25,906 nt of DNA from Chara braunii (GCA_003427395.1 BFEA01000355.1:981407-1007312); one strand, 5' to 3'; numbered from the stretch's first letter, positions 1-10,143 are shown. Made by a program: numbers and translations. The notes: a model not told the origin generated them from the letters alone.

Positions 1-110
1 TTTTTTTTTTTAACAGGTTATCGTGGGCGGTGTCTGCACGTGGGAAGAGACATAGAGAGAGAGAGGGAGAGAGAGGGAGAGAGATGGAGAGAGGGAGAGA
101 GAGAGGGGGG

Positions 111-145
<35 letters not shown>
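1..145. repeat. Poly-T and (GA)n microsatellite
   Basis: A run of T opens the window, and from about 51 to 145 the sequence is an almost uninterrupted GA/GGGA purine repeat. ORFs here are just Ser-Leu dipeptide translations of the repeat and are not genes. Confidence 0.95.
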
Positions 146-146
<1 letters not shown>

Positions 147-616
147 CCGGCGAGGGGCCATCATCTTTCAGGCACCGCCGCCACCGAAGCTTGATCCCTA
201 GCCGTGCACTCGCGCTCGGCGCCACCCTTAGCGATTCCAGCGCCGGTCTCAGCGGTCACGGTCGCAACCGCAGCGGTCGCCGTTTCAGCCGCCGAGGTAA
301 CCTCCCCGACCGAGGCGGGCACGTTCACGACGACGGGGAGGAGATAGGCATGTTGGAGGGGGCGTGCCACGTTCTCGTTCCTGGGGGACGCGGACAGGGG
401 GCAACATCGGGGTGCGACATCAGGAGATGACATCGGACTGCGACGACTCGAGGGGTGACATCGGGGGACAACATCGGCGGATAGACGGGTGGAGGAGGGT
501 AGGGGACAAGCCGTTTGTTCAACATGACTCGGGGGGCGGGTGGTTGGGGGGGGGCAGACTTCATCCCTTTTTGATACGCTGAGATGGCGAAGCTGAGGAG
601 GGCGTCATGCGTCTAG
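146..616. other. GC-rich stretch upstream of hAT transposase, no gene
   Basis: No ORF here resembles a known protein. The stretch lies directly before the hAT transposase frame, so it is probably the 5' non-coding part of that element. Its only obvious internal structure is a cluster of short ACATCRG repeats, listed separately. I could not identify a terminal inverted repeat or an 8-bp target duplication, so the left boundary of the element is not fixed. Confidence 0.5.
404..477 (+). repeat. Five ACATCRG repeats at 13-bp spacing
   Basis: ACATCGG or ACATCAG starts at 404, 417, 430, 458 and 471, giving spacings of 13, 13, 28 and 13 bp. hAT elements are known to carry clustered short subterminal repeats bound by their transposase, and this cluster lies about 140 bp upstream of the transposase frame. 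That role is inference. The repeat and its spacing are seen directly. Confidence 0.6.
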
Positions 617-3600
617 AATTATGTTACGCTGGGACAACCGGTGGGCACATGGGAGAAGATGCAGGGTGACCGCAAGTTGCGATGCAACTTGTGCAAGCAC
701 CTGTGGCAGGGGAACCAATCGAAGGCTGCGAGGCATTTCTGTCAGTTGCCCTGTTGCCCAGTTCAACGTGCTCGTTGACATTTGGAACGACACGGACTAC
801 AAATTCGATGACCGGCATCACAGATCCCGGGCCATTCGTGCGTACATGAAGGAGCACGACATCAAAGACTCGCGAGCAGTTGCTGGAGGTGCACGTTTGC
901 GAGCATCACCTTACACTGCAGGAAGGGACGGGATCCAGGACGTGCTGGATGAGGCTGAGGAGCGAGAGGGGGTGGAGTTGCCAGGGGAGGAGGTCGTGAT
1001 GACGTCACGTGGGGAGGATGTTGCGAGGCGACAGGGGAAGAGGCCGATGGGGGAGGCAGACCAGGCTGCGACCCGACCGGGGAAAAGGGTCCGGCAGAGC
1101 AAGATCGACGAGGTTTACGATGCAGACAAGCAATCGATTTTCAACGACAAGTTTCTGCGGTGGATCTATGACTCGGGTATTCCATTCAACGCCTTCAGGA
1201 GGCAGTCGTGGAGAGAGGTCCGGAAGGCGGCGGAGGAGATGCCTAGACGAGTGCGGATGCGATTTCCTCCCTTCAAGCAAATCGGCGGAGATGGAGTTCC
1301 TTCGCAGAGGGCGAAGGTGGCGGCCACTCTACGGGGGGTTCGAGAGTCGTTCCGTCACAGTGGGGCCACCATCTTGTCGGATGGTAGGAAATCTCGTGAT
1401 TCGCGACCCATCGTCAACTTCCTTGTTGCGGGTGCAAATGGCGCCCTCCTCTATGCCACCGTTTGCCACGAGAGTGTTGTACCGAAGACGGGCGCTATTG
1501 TTTTCCGCAAGTGGAGGGCCATCATTGAGTCCTTCCCTGCGAAGGACGTTATAGCCTTCCACATGGACTCCGCTAGTAACTACACAGCGGCCTCCCGTTT
1601 GCTCGCCACAGACCTTGATCCAGTGGTCCTGCGCATCACTTGGCTCCCCTGCTCGACCCATGTCTGCTACTTGATGTTGTCAGACATTGGGACACGAGTG
1701 GGTTGGGCAGTTGACACCATCATCTGTGCACGAGTGATGGTGCGATTTATTTAATCGCACGGCGCAGCTCTCGCCCTTTACAAGAGGAAGAGTCCGCGTG
1801 TTTCGCTCGTCCAGCCAGTGGAGACTCGTTTTTCGTAAGTTTTCATGATGCTGACCTGTCTCTTTGGGAGACGCGACTCTCTGGAGGCGATGTTGCATAA
1901 CGACGCCTGGGCGAGTATCCCGTGGGAGCGGAGGCTGCTGCCCCAGGCGAGATAGGTGTGTCTCCAGATTCGAGATGGTGGTTCATGGCGGTTCGTGGAG
2001 TTCTTGATCCGTGTGATGGAGCCCATCCATCAGCTCCTGAGGCGGATGGACAGAGGAGGGATGATGATGTCCATCGTCTACGAGTGGAGCTGTCATCTCG
2101 TTCAGCTTCTCACGAAGTTGGACTCTGTGCCAGCTGATCTTCTGACCCCGTGCGTGCGAGAGGTCAGGATGCGGCTCATGCACTTGTTGGAGCCCGCGCA
2201 CGCTGTCGCTCATCTCCTGAACCCCCGTCGATGGTCTTTGAGGTACTATGAGTCCGTCCACACCACCACGGAGGATGCTTAGGTTGTACGAGAGTGTGAT
2301 CGTTTTCTCCTTGCCAAGACTCGAGGTGATTCGACAAGCAGGGATTACCTCGTTGTCCGTGACCAGATACGTCGATTCCATGCGCGCAGAGGAGAGTGGG
2401 GTGATCGGCTTGTATCGGATGCCGAGGCGGAGGATTGTCAGGGAGATCATGAGACTCACCATTGCACAGCATGGTGGTTTGCCCACAGGACTGTCCACCC
2501 AGAGTTACGTGCTATCTGTGTGATGCACATGTGGACGTCAGCCTCTCCTGCTAGGAGGAATTGGGCGGCTCACGAGCGCATTCAGACGGTGAAGTGGAGC
2601 AAGCTTGGCTTCGCCAAGCTAACACAACTGGTTGAGATTACGACGAATCTTAAATTGGCTTCGTGTAGGCAGCAGGGTGGCGGTTATGTGCTTCCGTGGG
2701 TCATGGATGGCATCGACACTGATAGACGGCGGCAGGAGGAGGACAAGGATGGCGGTGACCCTGAGCCTGATGTGTGGGGGGCGAGACCTGTTGGTACCTT
2801 CAGCGATCGAGAGATCATGACGCAGATCGAGGTTTTTCGCAAGGACGACACAAGCCATCCACGAGAGGTTTCAGCCGTGTTCGGGGATAGGGCGGCCACT
2901 CTGCTCCTTTTCGACCATGTGCCTCCTCCCCCATCCCGGGGAGTAGGAAAGGGTTCTGCGGCAGTCGTTCAGGATGGAGAGGACAATTGGACGGACGCAG
3001 AGGACATTGCGGGGGGCATAGACAGGACGATGGAGCAGGTTTACTTCACGTACGGGGGCGGATCGAACGGCCATGCACCGCGGACGTCCGTCATTACGGA
3101 CGATGTTGCAGGCGGGGCACAGGGTAGCGCCACTCGACGACCCCAAGCAGGTCGAGGTCGTGGCGCCGTTGATCGCGACGGTCCCCCTCGTGCGAGGAGA
3201 GTTTTAGGGGTGGACTCGAGCGACGAGGACGAGGCAAATGGCGTTGAGCGCCTTCGGGACCATCGATTTGATCCGAGCCACCACTCTAGGGAGCACCCAG
3301 AGCAGCTTTGGCGGTCGCACAGGTTGGCAGAGCGTAGTGGTCTGACGTCTCAGCAGCCTCAGGACATACCGCCGATACCGTTTGTGGAGGGGACTCCGTC
3401 ACATAGCGGCCCCGCTCAGGCCGCGACATCGGACCTACTCACCAACGATTTCGATATCGCGGGTTCGCATGGGGGCTCGCCTGTCTTACGATGAAGAGTG
3501 GGTGACAGAGCTGAGTACAAGACATGTCAGGGAAAGGGAGGAAATTGTTGAGGAGAGGGACGCTCGCCTAGATCGCGAGGAGGAGGCACGGTTACAGTCC

Positions 3601-4055
3601 ATGGCTCGATGGGCTGGCAGAGATGCGTATGAGGCCGAGCAGCGGAGGCAGAGGGAGTTAGAGACGACAGGAGCAGGTTCACAGGCGAGCGTCGGACCAT
3701 TGCCGACTACAGACACGATGCATCCCCCCTCTCTGAGAGCTCCGACGACGGTGACGAGTGTGAGGCCGCAGAGGCTATCGTACACGACGTTGTAGTTGGC
3801 ATATACGCGGCTGACACAGATGGAGGGATTCATGGAGGGGAGGAGGAGATGGTGGATGAGGCCAGTGTGCCTTTGCCTCCTGACGCAGCACAGGTTGAGG
3901 AGGAGTTGGTGGACGAGGGGAGTGTCCCCTTGGAGGTTGACGCAACACAGGTTGAGGGCAGTGTGCCTTTGGATGATGACACAACACAGGTTGAGGAGGA
4001 GGGAGCAGCAGTCCATGCATGCCACAGTGCCCCATCGTTGCGAGATGGTCAGTGA
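617..4055 (+). pseudogene. Decayed hAT-superfamily transposase (BED finger, DUF659, hAT dimerisation)
   Basis: hAT transposases cut and paste DNA elements with an RNase H-like core. A BED-type zinc finger (CNLCKH then ARHFC, about 683-752) reads in one frame up to TGA 776-778. The protein then continues in the frame of position 621. DUF659 follows: SDGRKSRD, with the first catalytic Asp at 1380-1382, and HMDSASNY, with the second Asp at 1566-1568, then TWLPCSTHVCYLMLSDIG. The same frame carries on through stops at 1752 (TAA), 1836 (TAA), 1953 (TAG) and 2280 (TAG) to a hAT C-terminal dimerisation domain (WWFAHRTVHPEL...RNWAAHERI, about 2472-2650). An acidic, low-complexity tail runs to TGA 3492, switches to the +1 frame as a charged coiled-coil-like segment (about 3480-3700), and returns to the first frame to TGA 4053-4055. 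At least four stops and three frameshifts make it non-functional. About 1140 codons is long for hAT, mostly because of the tail. Confidence 0.88.
3867..4002 (+). repeat. Three imperfect SVPLxxDxxQVE repeats in the hAT tail
   Basis: In the reopened transposase frame the motif SVPL..DA/DT.QVE occurs three times with short acidic spacers. The matching DNA carries similar repeats centred near 3870, 3930 and 3960. It looks like a short minisatellite within the C-terminal tail of the dead transposase. Confidence 0.6.
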
Positions 4056-4314
4056 CCTACTAGGCGATGAAGAGGGCGGAATATATATGACCCATCTTGA
4101 CGACATCCAATGCAAAAAGGAGGAGCAATGGGCATAATGGGCAAAAAATAAAACGTTGATAACAACTAACAGACTAACCAATGAACAATTTTAGAGACTC
4201 TTCCCCTGAAGAAACAGTACACCTATGAAAAGAACTAGATTACCCATTTTGTAGAACAAACCAGTCCTCGACGGACCTCAACACCATGTCACGGTGTGAA
4301 TATGCGATAATTTA
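4056..4314. other. Junction between hAT and LINE-1, no gene
   Basis: AT-richer DNA with no recognisable coding potential. It should contain the hAT 3' end and the truncated 5' end of LINE-1, but I see no clear terminal repeat or target duplication. Confidence 0.5.
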
Positions 4315-4641
4315 TTTCCTGGACATCCTTACCTCTAGAAGACCTCTACTGGAGAAAGACACAGAGTTCCCAAATTTCATACCATTTTAGGAAACTACTA
4401 GGGTAAGATTGTCAACCAAAAGTCGCTTGGATTTAGGCAAGCCAGTAACACTAGAGGAACTCACACATGCCAAGAAACAGATGGCGATGGGCAAAGTCCC
4501 TGGGGATGATGGCCTGCCGGTGGAATTTTACTTAACCTTTTGGCCAGCCCAAGGCCCACCCCTGGTTAAAATTTACAACTCAATCCTCTCCGGAGAAAAA
4601 CTGGCTAAGGGTATGACACATGGTATTATCTCATTACTATA

Positions 4642-4913
4642 TATTATTTGTTGTAATTTGTTTGGAATATCTGAATCTATCAAACACACAATCGGTATAT
4701 GTAATTGACTAGCTTCAAGTATGGCCATGGAATACTGATTTGCATTCATTATCACCAAGCAGTCTGGAATATCGTTTGTAACAATTTCTTCAAAGCATTT
4801 TTTTATTTCTTTATAACGTGGCACCTTGCGAATATGTTGTACTGTATTTAAAGCTTTGAGTGATAAGTTTTTAAAGTGTTGAAAATGCGCGTGTACATGA
4901 AAAATGTGCTTCC
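4642..4913 (-). pseudogene. rps2: Mitochondrial rps2-like fragment inserted in LINE-1 (NUMT-like)
   Basis: The minus strand holds an open stretch of about 90 codons ending near 4640. It reads KKCFEEIVTNDIPDCLVIMN, then ANQYSMAILEASQLHIPIV, then LIDSDIPNKLQ. This is the pattern of the central to C-terminal part of mitochondrial ribosomal protein S2 (P-D-x-x-V-I-x-N/D, then EA-x-x-L-x-IP-I/V, then D-S/T). The segment is visibly AT-richer than its surroundings. The LINE RT reads into it at ISLLY (about 4641) and resumes at the codons for KGEKS (about 4914), so the fragment interrupts that gene exactly. It is a partial piece without start or end, hence not a working gene. The identification rests on motif memory. 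A chance ORF is possible but unlikely given the motif order. Confidence 0.72.
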
Positions 4914-5195
4914 AAAGGGGAGAAAAGTAATATGTAAAACTGATGTCCAATTTCTTTGCTCAATGTGTCCTACAAACTCCTAGCCAATACGTTAGCAATC
5001 AAGCTAGGGAGACACCTCCTTGACCTGGTGGGCCCGGAATAAGGCGCATTTGTTCAAGGGCACTTCATCTACGACAACATAATGACGGTCATAGGAGCCC
5101 TAAAAATAATCAACGAACAAAACCTAAACTATGCACTCTTACTCCACTAGACATTGAGAAGGCATACGATAAGATAGGCTAGTCCTTTGTACTGC

Positions 5196-5567
5196 AGCGA
5201 ACCTCTATCTGCCCTGACCTACAGCGAAGGCCTATTCGACTATTTGCTTGTTCGGCCTGTGGGACCAGGTCGTGGCCTAACCCCAATGGCCATGTGCTGC
5301 TTTCAGTCCAGTCCAGTCTTGCCCGGTACCACTGTCGGTACCAAGCCAGGCCAGGCCAGTCCAGTCAGTCCGCTGAGGGTATACCCCAACTGCAGTCTGT
5401 ATTTCGATCATTCTTCATTTTGCACATTTTGGAGTACGTGCGTGTTGAGTCTGCGTTGGAGTTACGCTGTCCCTTCCAACTCCATCTCTACCTCCTCCTT
5501 TGTCAACCCTCCATCTCCATCCTGATGGACCGCCATCCCAGCGGGTCCGCCACATGTATTGACCACT
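5196..5567. other. Unidentified ~370-bp insertion in LINE-1 RT
   Basis: The RT frame stops after SFVLQ (about 5195) and resumes with MNFIVNYIN near 5580. The intervening DNA is GC-richer than the flanks, contains CCAGGCCAGTCCAGTC-like short repeats around 5305-5370, and has no recognisable protein in any frame despite an open stretch at 5187-5525. No target duplication is obvious at the edges. Confidence 0.6.
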
Positions 5568-6199
5568 CTACAACATATGAACTTCATAGTTAACTACATA
5601 AACTAGGTAATCAATCTTTATACCTTCTCAACTGCATCAGTAACTTGAATGATTAATGGAAAAATATCCACGCCCTTAAATTTAACGAGATCACTACGAC
5701 AAGGGGTGTCCACTAACACCACTTTTATTTGTACTGCAAATAGAAATCCCCTTAAATAATATTAAAACGAACGATCAAATGAGAGGTCTACCCACCTCAG
5801 ATAGACAATGAAAAAAAGGCGCATTGGACAATCACCTACTTGCAATATGTAAAAACTCAAGAGAAGACCTAAACGAACCCTGACAATGCTTACTAACCTA
5901 TTACGAGGCGTCAGAGGCATCCATTAATTGGACCAAATCGGTATACATTTTACTACCTTCCTACAAGCTTGCAGTTTCGTGGGGCATGAAGCGCATCCCT
6001 ACTGAGACCCCAGAGCGGTTTCTTTGAGTGCAAATCTCAACCAAGAAAACCACTTAATTTCAATACGGTGTCCTTACAGAAAGAGTTACAACATGTATGA
6101 ACAGATGGTGCCATACCCTATCACTTTCTTTTATGGGGAGGGCTCTCATCCTCACCACACTAACATTCTCCCAGCTATGGTACACTGGTGCGGTGAGAG

Positions 6200-7990
6200 G
6201 GTTGAGTGAAGGAGCCTACAAGCAACTGAGGAAAAGAGCGGCGTGCGAAGGTTAGCCGTTCGTACACAAGGTCGCCTGGAGGACCATCTGCCATCCATAG
6301 AAAGCAGGGGGTCTAGGCATCCTAGACCCAAAGGACCAAATACCAGCAATAATGGCCAAGTGCCCTCTCAAGGCGGTCCTCCACATCGAACCTTTATCAT
6401 GGATACCATTAGTTGAAGATATCTTAGGCAAGGGATGAAACTTGTCCAGGCCATCAGACGTCTAACTCTGCTCTTTGCTCCGCTCCTACAATAGACACCG
6501 ACCAAAATCGGAGGTGTGGAAAAATATCTTGTCATCATGGGACAGAGTGAGACCAACCATCTTCACCAAGCCGGTATCGAGAACAAAAGTTCCAATGTAG
6601 CTAATCTTCGAGAACCCAAGGATCATTGAACCAGACAACCTCCCCTTTGGAGCTTCGGCAAATAGACGAGACTTTGGCAGACGGTGGATTGAGAGAGGGG
6701 TGGTGCAAGTAGAAGAAATATGGCACAAAAGGGAGAATCGATGGGAGATGGAATAGAAACTCGGACAATCCCCCAGACAGCTATATGGCATGTGGAACAA
6801 TACAGGCGGTCGATCACAGAAGCAAGCCCACAAGACTGGTGGGAACTAATTAGCAATGCGAAATCAGACCCACCAGGCCTATGTTACAAGCCTTGCAACA
6901 ACCCCACCACCAATTCTTTATGGAAAGTGATCTCAGTGGACACAAATGACTGTAAACAGATCCAAAAATGACAATTGACAATGGACCAGAGCAGCAATAC
7001 GATTATCCCAAATTTGAAAGGAGAGTTCGACTGACCATCTACATGGTCTGCATAAGAAGTCAAGAGTGTGTGAGACGACAAAAAAAGGTAAGCTGACAAT
7101 ACAGGTGCATGCTCGAGCCGCACCACTCAGACAATTGAGAGTTGACTCTAGTATGTTCAATGACGCTCCCCGACAGGAAAGGGGTTAGAACTGCACCAAC
7201 ACACGTCCAAATTAGGTGTCACGGTGCTCCAGGCTCAAAGGCGGAACGACCCAACTCTATTGGCGGTGAAACGGATTAATGAAGCAAAAAAACTTCAAAA
7301 CTTGGAGAACAGGGTGCAGATAGTTTGGAGCCAACCCGCCCTGCTACCTTCCCAGAAAGCGACAAGCCTTTTGTGGCTACAAACACTCCAAGTGGTACCG
7401 TCAACAATCTGGCTACAGAGCAAACATACAGAAGTAAATTTCAAGTGCGCCAGGTGTAACTGGCCATGGGAAACAACCTATCACATATGGATTGACTGCC
7501 CTTAATCGAGCAGTGGGGGGGGATGGTGGCAACACCACCAGAAACAACTTACTGACCCTACATTAACCTGGACGGTGCAGTGGATAGCACTTGGATTCCT
7601 GCCGGAGGACCTCTGCAAAAAAAAGGGCACAAGATACATGGCCCAATCTGTAAGAGGCATCATCCTATGGGAAATCTGACTTGTAAGAAATCACAGGGTG
7701 TTCAACAGTGGAACTTGCTTGCTATTATTACACGCTAGAATCATAATAGCCATCAGATGAACCATCAAGGCCGATTGGCATGGTAAGGTTCTGAGGAACC
7801 CGAACAAGCCCGCTGGCCTGAGGTGGTTGAAAGAAACGTGGGGAATTATGAACCAGCTAGTCTCAATAGATTCAGCAAAAAAACTCAAAACTTTTTCCTT
7901 GGATTTGGTTTGCAATTGCAGAAGGTCGAGGATGGTAGAATTATGTCGATCCAATCGGTCCAGATGACAGTGTCAGGCTGCGCTCATAGA
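6200..7990 (+). pseudogene. LINE-1 ORF2 C-terminal part with zf-RVT domain
   Basis: After the RT, the typical plant LINE linker is seen in fragments: YTGAVRGLSEGAYKQLRKR near 6180, VHKVAWRTICHP then AGGLGILDPKDQIPAIMAK near 6260-6360, and SSWDRVRPTIFTKP near 6530. The zf-RVT (reverse-transcriptase zinc-binding) domain spans about 7224-7505, with LPSQKATSLLWLQTL, CARCNWPWETTYHIWIDCP, and then a continuing C-terminal segment to about 7985. Stops at 7677-7679 and 7758-7760 are TGA codons that fit lost TGG Trp codons by comparison with LINE-2 and with the family. Confidence 0.85.
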
Positions 7991-8110
7991 TATTTGATCC
8001 TTGGTTAGCCTAGGTAATCGTAGTATCAAAGAGTACACTAGGAAAACGAGTTGGATTTCATAAGCTTAAAGTTTATTTAGGACTGTTATTAGATTGGATA
8101 CCTCAGGGAC

Positions 8111-8129
8111 GCTGGACCCGGTTTCCAGC
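8111..8129 (+). repeat. 19-nt hairpin near LINE-1 3' end
   Basis: GCTGGA and TCCAGC-type arms (GCTGGA, 7-nt loop, TTCCAGC) form a short hairpin about 92 bp before the poly(A). Apart from one base it is the reverse complement of the hairpin repeated in the 23.7-25.3 kb region. Confidence 0.8.
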
Positions 8130-8237
8130 ACAAGCCTAAACTGGGTAATGGCCCCAGACTTCCGGGTTGTTTGTGAGGAATTTCCGGCCTCTATCCATAT
8201 TTGCAATAAAAGTTACAATTTAAAAAAAAAAAAAAAA

Positions 8238-8875
8238 GTCCAAGTTTGCAGTCCGCCCAACAAAGGCCGCCGCCACTGACGTAATATCTCCTACAATAAC
8301 GGGAGAGTTGAGTACAAATTTTCACGGTCCGAATGCTGTGGCCCCTAGGGGCTGACCCGACAGGGAACTTCCAGCAAAAAGTAGGAAAAGTACCATGAAA
8401 GATGGGTCCACGGCCTTAGGCTCGTGAAAGAAAATTCTGCCCCCAGAGGGCCCACGGCGCAGGGACTTTTGCAGAATCGACAGCGAAATAGACTGCATGC
8501 CAACAGTACCTACGGATGGGCGAGGCCAATGTTACCTGAGGATGAACGTAGCAAGGAGGCAAGGCCGACAAGGAGGAAAAAAAGAAAAAACTGAATCGCG
8601 GTAACGCCGACTTTCTGGGGCACGGGCAAGGGGTCTGGGACTTTTCCAGAACGGCGGTGGTGAGAAGAAACAACTGTTTTTTTTTTTCTTCAGCCAAGAC
8701 CCGCGGTACCGTGTGGGATTGTCAAATTTTCCCCAGAAGTATGTTGGATCAGAGCCTAATAAGTAGGGTGGGATGAGGCCCTTCCTCTAGGCGCCTGGTT
8801 TTACCCCTGCCATTTTAATTTTGCGTAAACTGCTCTCCTCCCACACACCCATCTCCCAAGGGCCCATTTCACCAA
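8238..8875. other. No gene; short repeats only
   Basis: Nothing coding is recognised. GGGACTTTT(G/C)CAGAA occurs near 8462 and 8637, suggesting a degenerate duplication of roughly 175 bp. There is a T run at 8678-8688 and an 8-bp-arm hairpin GGCCCATT/AATGGGCC at about 8861-8881, just before the tRNA-like segment. Confidence 0.5.
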
Positions 8876-8937
8876 TGGGCCTAGCTCACCTGGTACACCC
8901 ACAAACTGTTGAAATACAGACCCAAGTTCGAATCCAG
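8876..8937 (+). repeat. tRNA-like sequence, probable SINE head, copy 1
   Basis: CTAGCTCACCTGG resembles a pol III box A, and AAGTTCGAATCC is a near-perfect box B (GGTTCGANTCC). They lie about 30 nt apart, as in a tRNA gene. Between them CTGTTGAAATACAG could form an anticodon-like arm. A clean acceptor stem is not visible, so this is not called a tRNA gene. A second diverged copy lies at 11108-11170, which favours a SINE family. LINE-2 has inserted immediately downstream. Confidence 0.6.
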
Positions 8938-8950
8938 AAACAGTCAGATG
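8938..8950 (+). repeat. Left target-site duplication of LINE-2
   Basis: AAACAGTCAGATG is repeated exactly at 10131-10143 directly after the poly(A) run. The leading As merge with the tail, so the true duplication is 10-13 bp. Confidence 0.85.
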
Positions 8951-10101
8951 GTCATGGGAGTCCAGGTCAGGGCGAGTGACAACTCTTCCGCAATATTCTT
9001 CGGCGTTTGGTAGACAGTTACAGGGCAAAGGAATTGACCTTCCGACTGCCGTAGCAGACCTGCTGAGTAGACTAGGTGCGACTGCTCGCCCAATCACACG
9101 GGAAGACATGAAGGCTCTTTGGGCCCAGTTAACGATGTTACCTTCCCAGAAGTTCGCAGGAATCCTTTGGCTTCTTTCGCATGCGACCGTTCCCACCTCA
9201 GCCTGGCTCTTTGAAAGGGGTATGGACATCGACACAAAATGCAAGCGGTGTGGGAGAAGGGAGGAGGAAACCCTCCAACATCTTTTTTGGTCATGCCCAG
9301 CTTCCAAGAGGCTGTGGCAATGGTGGGAACGACATTGGCTTCGATTTGTGGGTCCCATCCTTCCTTGGGACGAGACCTGGGCACTTCACGGACGCATTCC
9401 AGCGACCTGGTTCAAAGGCAAGGGCAGAGGCTATGTGGCACAGGCGATCACGCCAATTCTAATCTGGGTTATATAGGAAGACCGCAATAACATTCTCTTT
9501 CGCCAGCAATGGACGAGCGACGTTGCCCTCCTGGCCAAGGTCAAAGCTTGGATTAGAATCATGATACGAGTTGACTGGACCAGGAAGGCCAACAGGGGCC
9601 GCACAACGCGGGGCAGGCACTGGTTCTTGGTTACCTGGGCACGTGACAATCAACTGGCCGCAATCACACTGGGCGGGGAACTGGTCATCTCTCCCTGGCT
9701 ATCTTCGTAGTAGCGCGCCCTCTTTATGTTCCTTTTGTTCGAGGAACCAGGGCACTCGGTTCCAGTGGGTAGACACAGTAGTCTGCACTAGGGGAGGCGG
9801 AGTGGAGAGTGCCGATGCCTGTTACTAGGAAGCTTCGCTTCCACCCGGTCGTAATAGACCTGGTTTCATGGCCGCATTAGGTCCATTCTATCCCTCTTTC
9901 TCTCTTTCCTTCCCTTTCTTCTCTTTTCTGTAGTTAGTTCCTTTTTACGTCTCTCTTAGTAAGACTTTGAATCAGTGTCTTAGCTTGAATGAGTGCAACA
10001 GCAGTTAGCTTAGCTAAGGGTCGGCTAGGTGAGTAAGATTCTTCAAGAGATGTTTCTGATAAGCTAAACCGGCTGATGCTGCCGGGATAACTCCNGGNGG
10101 N

Positions 10102-10133
<32 letters not shown>
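8951..10133 (+). mobile_element. LINE-2: 5'-truncated L1-like insertion
   Basis: The element starts at 8951 inside what would be ORF2, carries a zf-RVT domain, has a non-coding 3' end from 9711, and finishes in a long poly(A) run (10106-10133). A 13-bp duplication flanks it, so the boundaries are well supported and the insertion happened by target-primed reverse transcription. It is homologous to the end of LINE-1 but clearly a different, GC-richer lineage. Three isolated N bases (10095, 10098, 10101) sit just before the tail. Confidence 0.88.
8976..9710 (+). pseudogene. LINE-2 ORF2 C-terminal fragment with zf-RVT
   Basis: The frame reads WAQLTMLPSQKFAGILWLLS, then KCKRCGRREEETLQHLFWSC with the zinc-binding Cys/His pattern (first Cys at 9240-9242), then WQWWERHWLRF. 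An in-frame TAG at 9474-9476 falls where a Trp is expected (IWVI*EDRNN; LINE-1 shows the parallel WEI*LVRN), after which the same frame continues to TAG 9708-9710. There is only a piece of ORF2, so no activity is possible. Confidence 0.88.
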
Positions 10134-10134
<1 letters not shown>

Positions 10135-10143
10135 AGTCAGATG
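10131..10143 (+). repeat. Right target-site duplication of LINE-2
   Basis: An exact copy of 8938-8950 follows the poly(A). The sequence diverges immediately afterwards (ACCAG here versus GTCAT on the left), as expected for a target duplication. Confidence 0.85.

Larger units (their letters stand above)
4331..5800 (+). pseudogene. LINE-1 reverse transcriptase, broken in three pieces
   Basis: Piece 1 (about 4331-4641) reads SRRPLLEKDTEF, then LEELTHAKKQMAMGKVPGDD and GLPVEFY, the classic L1-type RT start. Piece 2 (about 4914-5195) reads PISLLNVSYKLLAN, GAFVQGHFIYDNIM and DIEKAYDKI, the last being the metal-binding region. A TAG at 5180-5182 stands where plant LINEs have Trp. Piece 3 (about 5568-5870) reads SLRQGCPLTPLLF, followed near 5824 by ALDN where an active enzyme has F/Y-A-D-D, so the second catalytic Asp (5830-5832) is Asn. 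Non-LTR RTs copy element RNA at a nicked target. This one cannot be active. Confidence 0.88.
4315..8237 (+). mobile_element. LINE-1: 5'-truncated, decayed L1-like non-LTR retrotransposon
   Basis: Reverse-transcriptase motifs, the post-RT linker, a zf-RVT domain, a polyadenylation signal AATAAA (8205-8210) and a poly(A) tail (8222-8237) appear in the expected order on the plus strand. No endonuclease domain is seen, so the copy is truncated at its 5' side or has lost it; the left end is approximate. Two unrelated insertions split the RT (about 4642-4913 and about 5196-5567). Many stops and frameshifts are present. I did not find a convincing target-site duplication. Confidence 0.85.

Noticed and set aside
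1752-2282. TAA/TAG read as glutamine, as in some ulvophyte algae, would make the hAT frame open.
   Set aside because: The 2673-codon MPS1 ORF contains very many Gln codons, all CAA or CAG, with no internal TAA or TAG. A TAG/TAA-as-Gln code would be expected to use some. The LINE stops also fall at Trp positions. Ordinary decay explains the stops.
4573-4950. An intact nuclear-encoded rps2 gene on the minus strand.
   Set aside because: Only the middle of the ORF resembles rps2; both ends are antisense LINE sequence, so it is a captured fragment.
8876-8937. Functional tRNA gene.
   Set aside because: Box A and box B are good but no acceptor stem pairs and the anticodon arm is imperfect; a diverged second copy indicates a SINE head.
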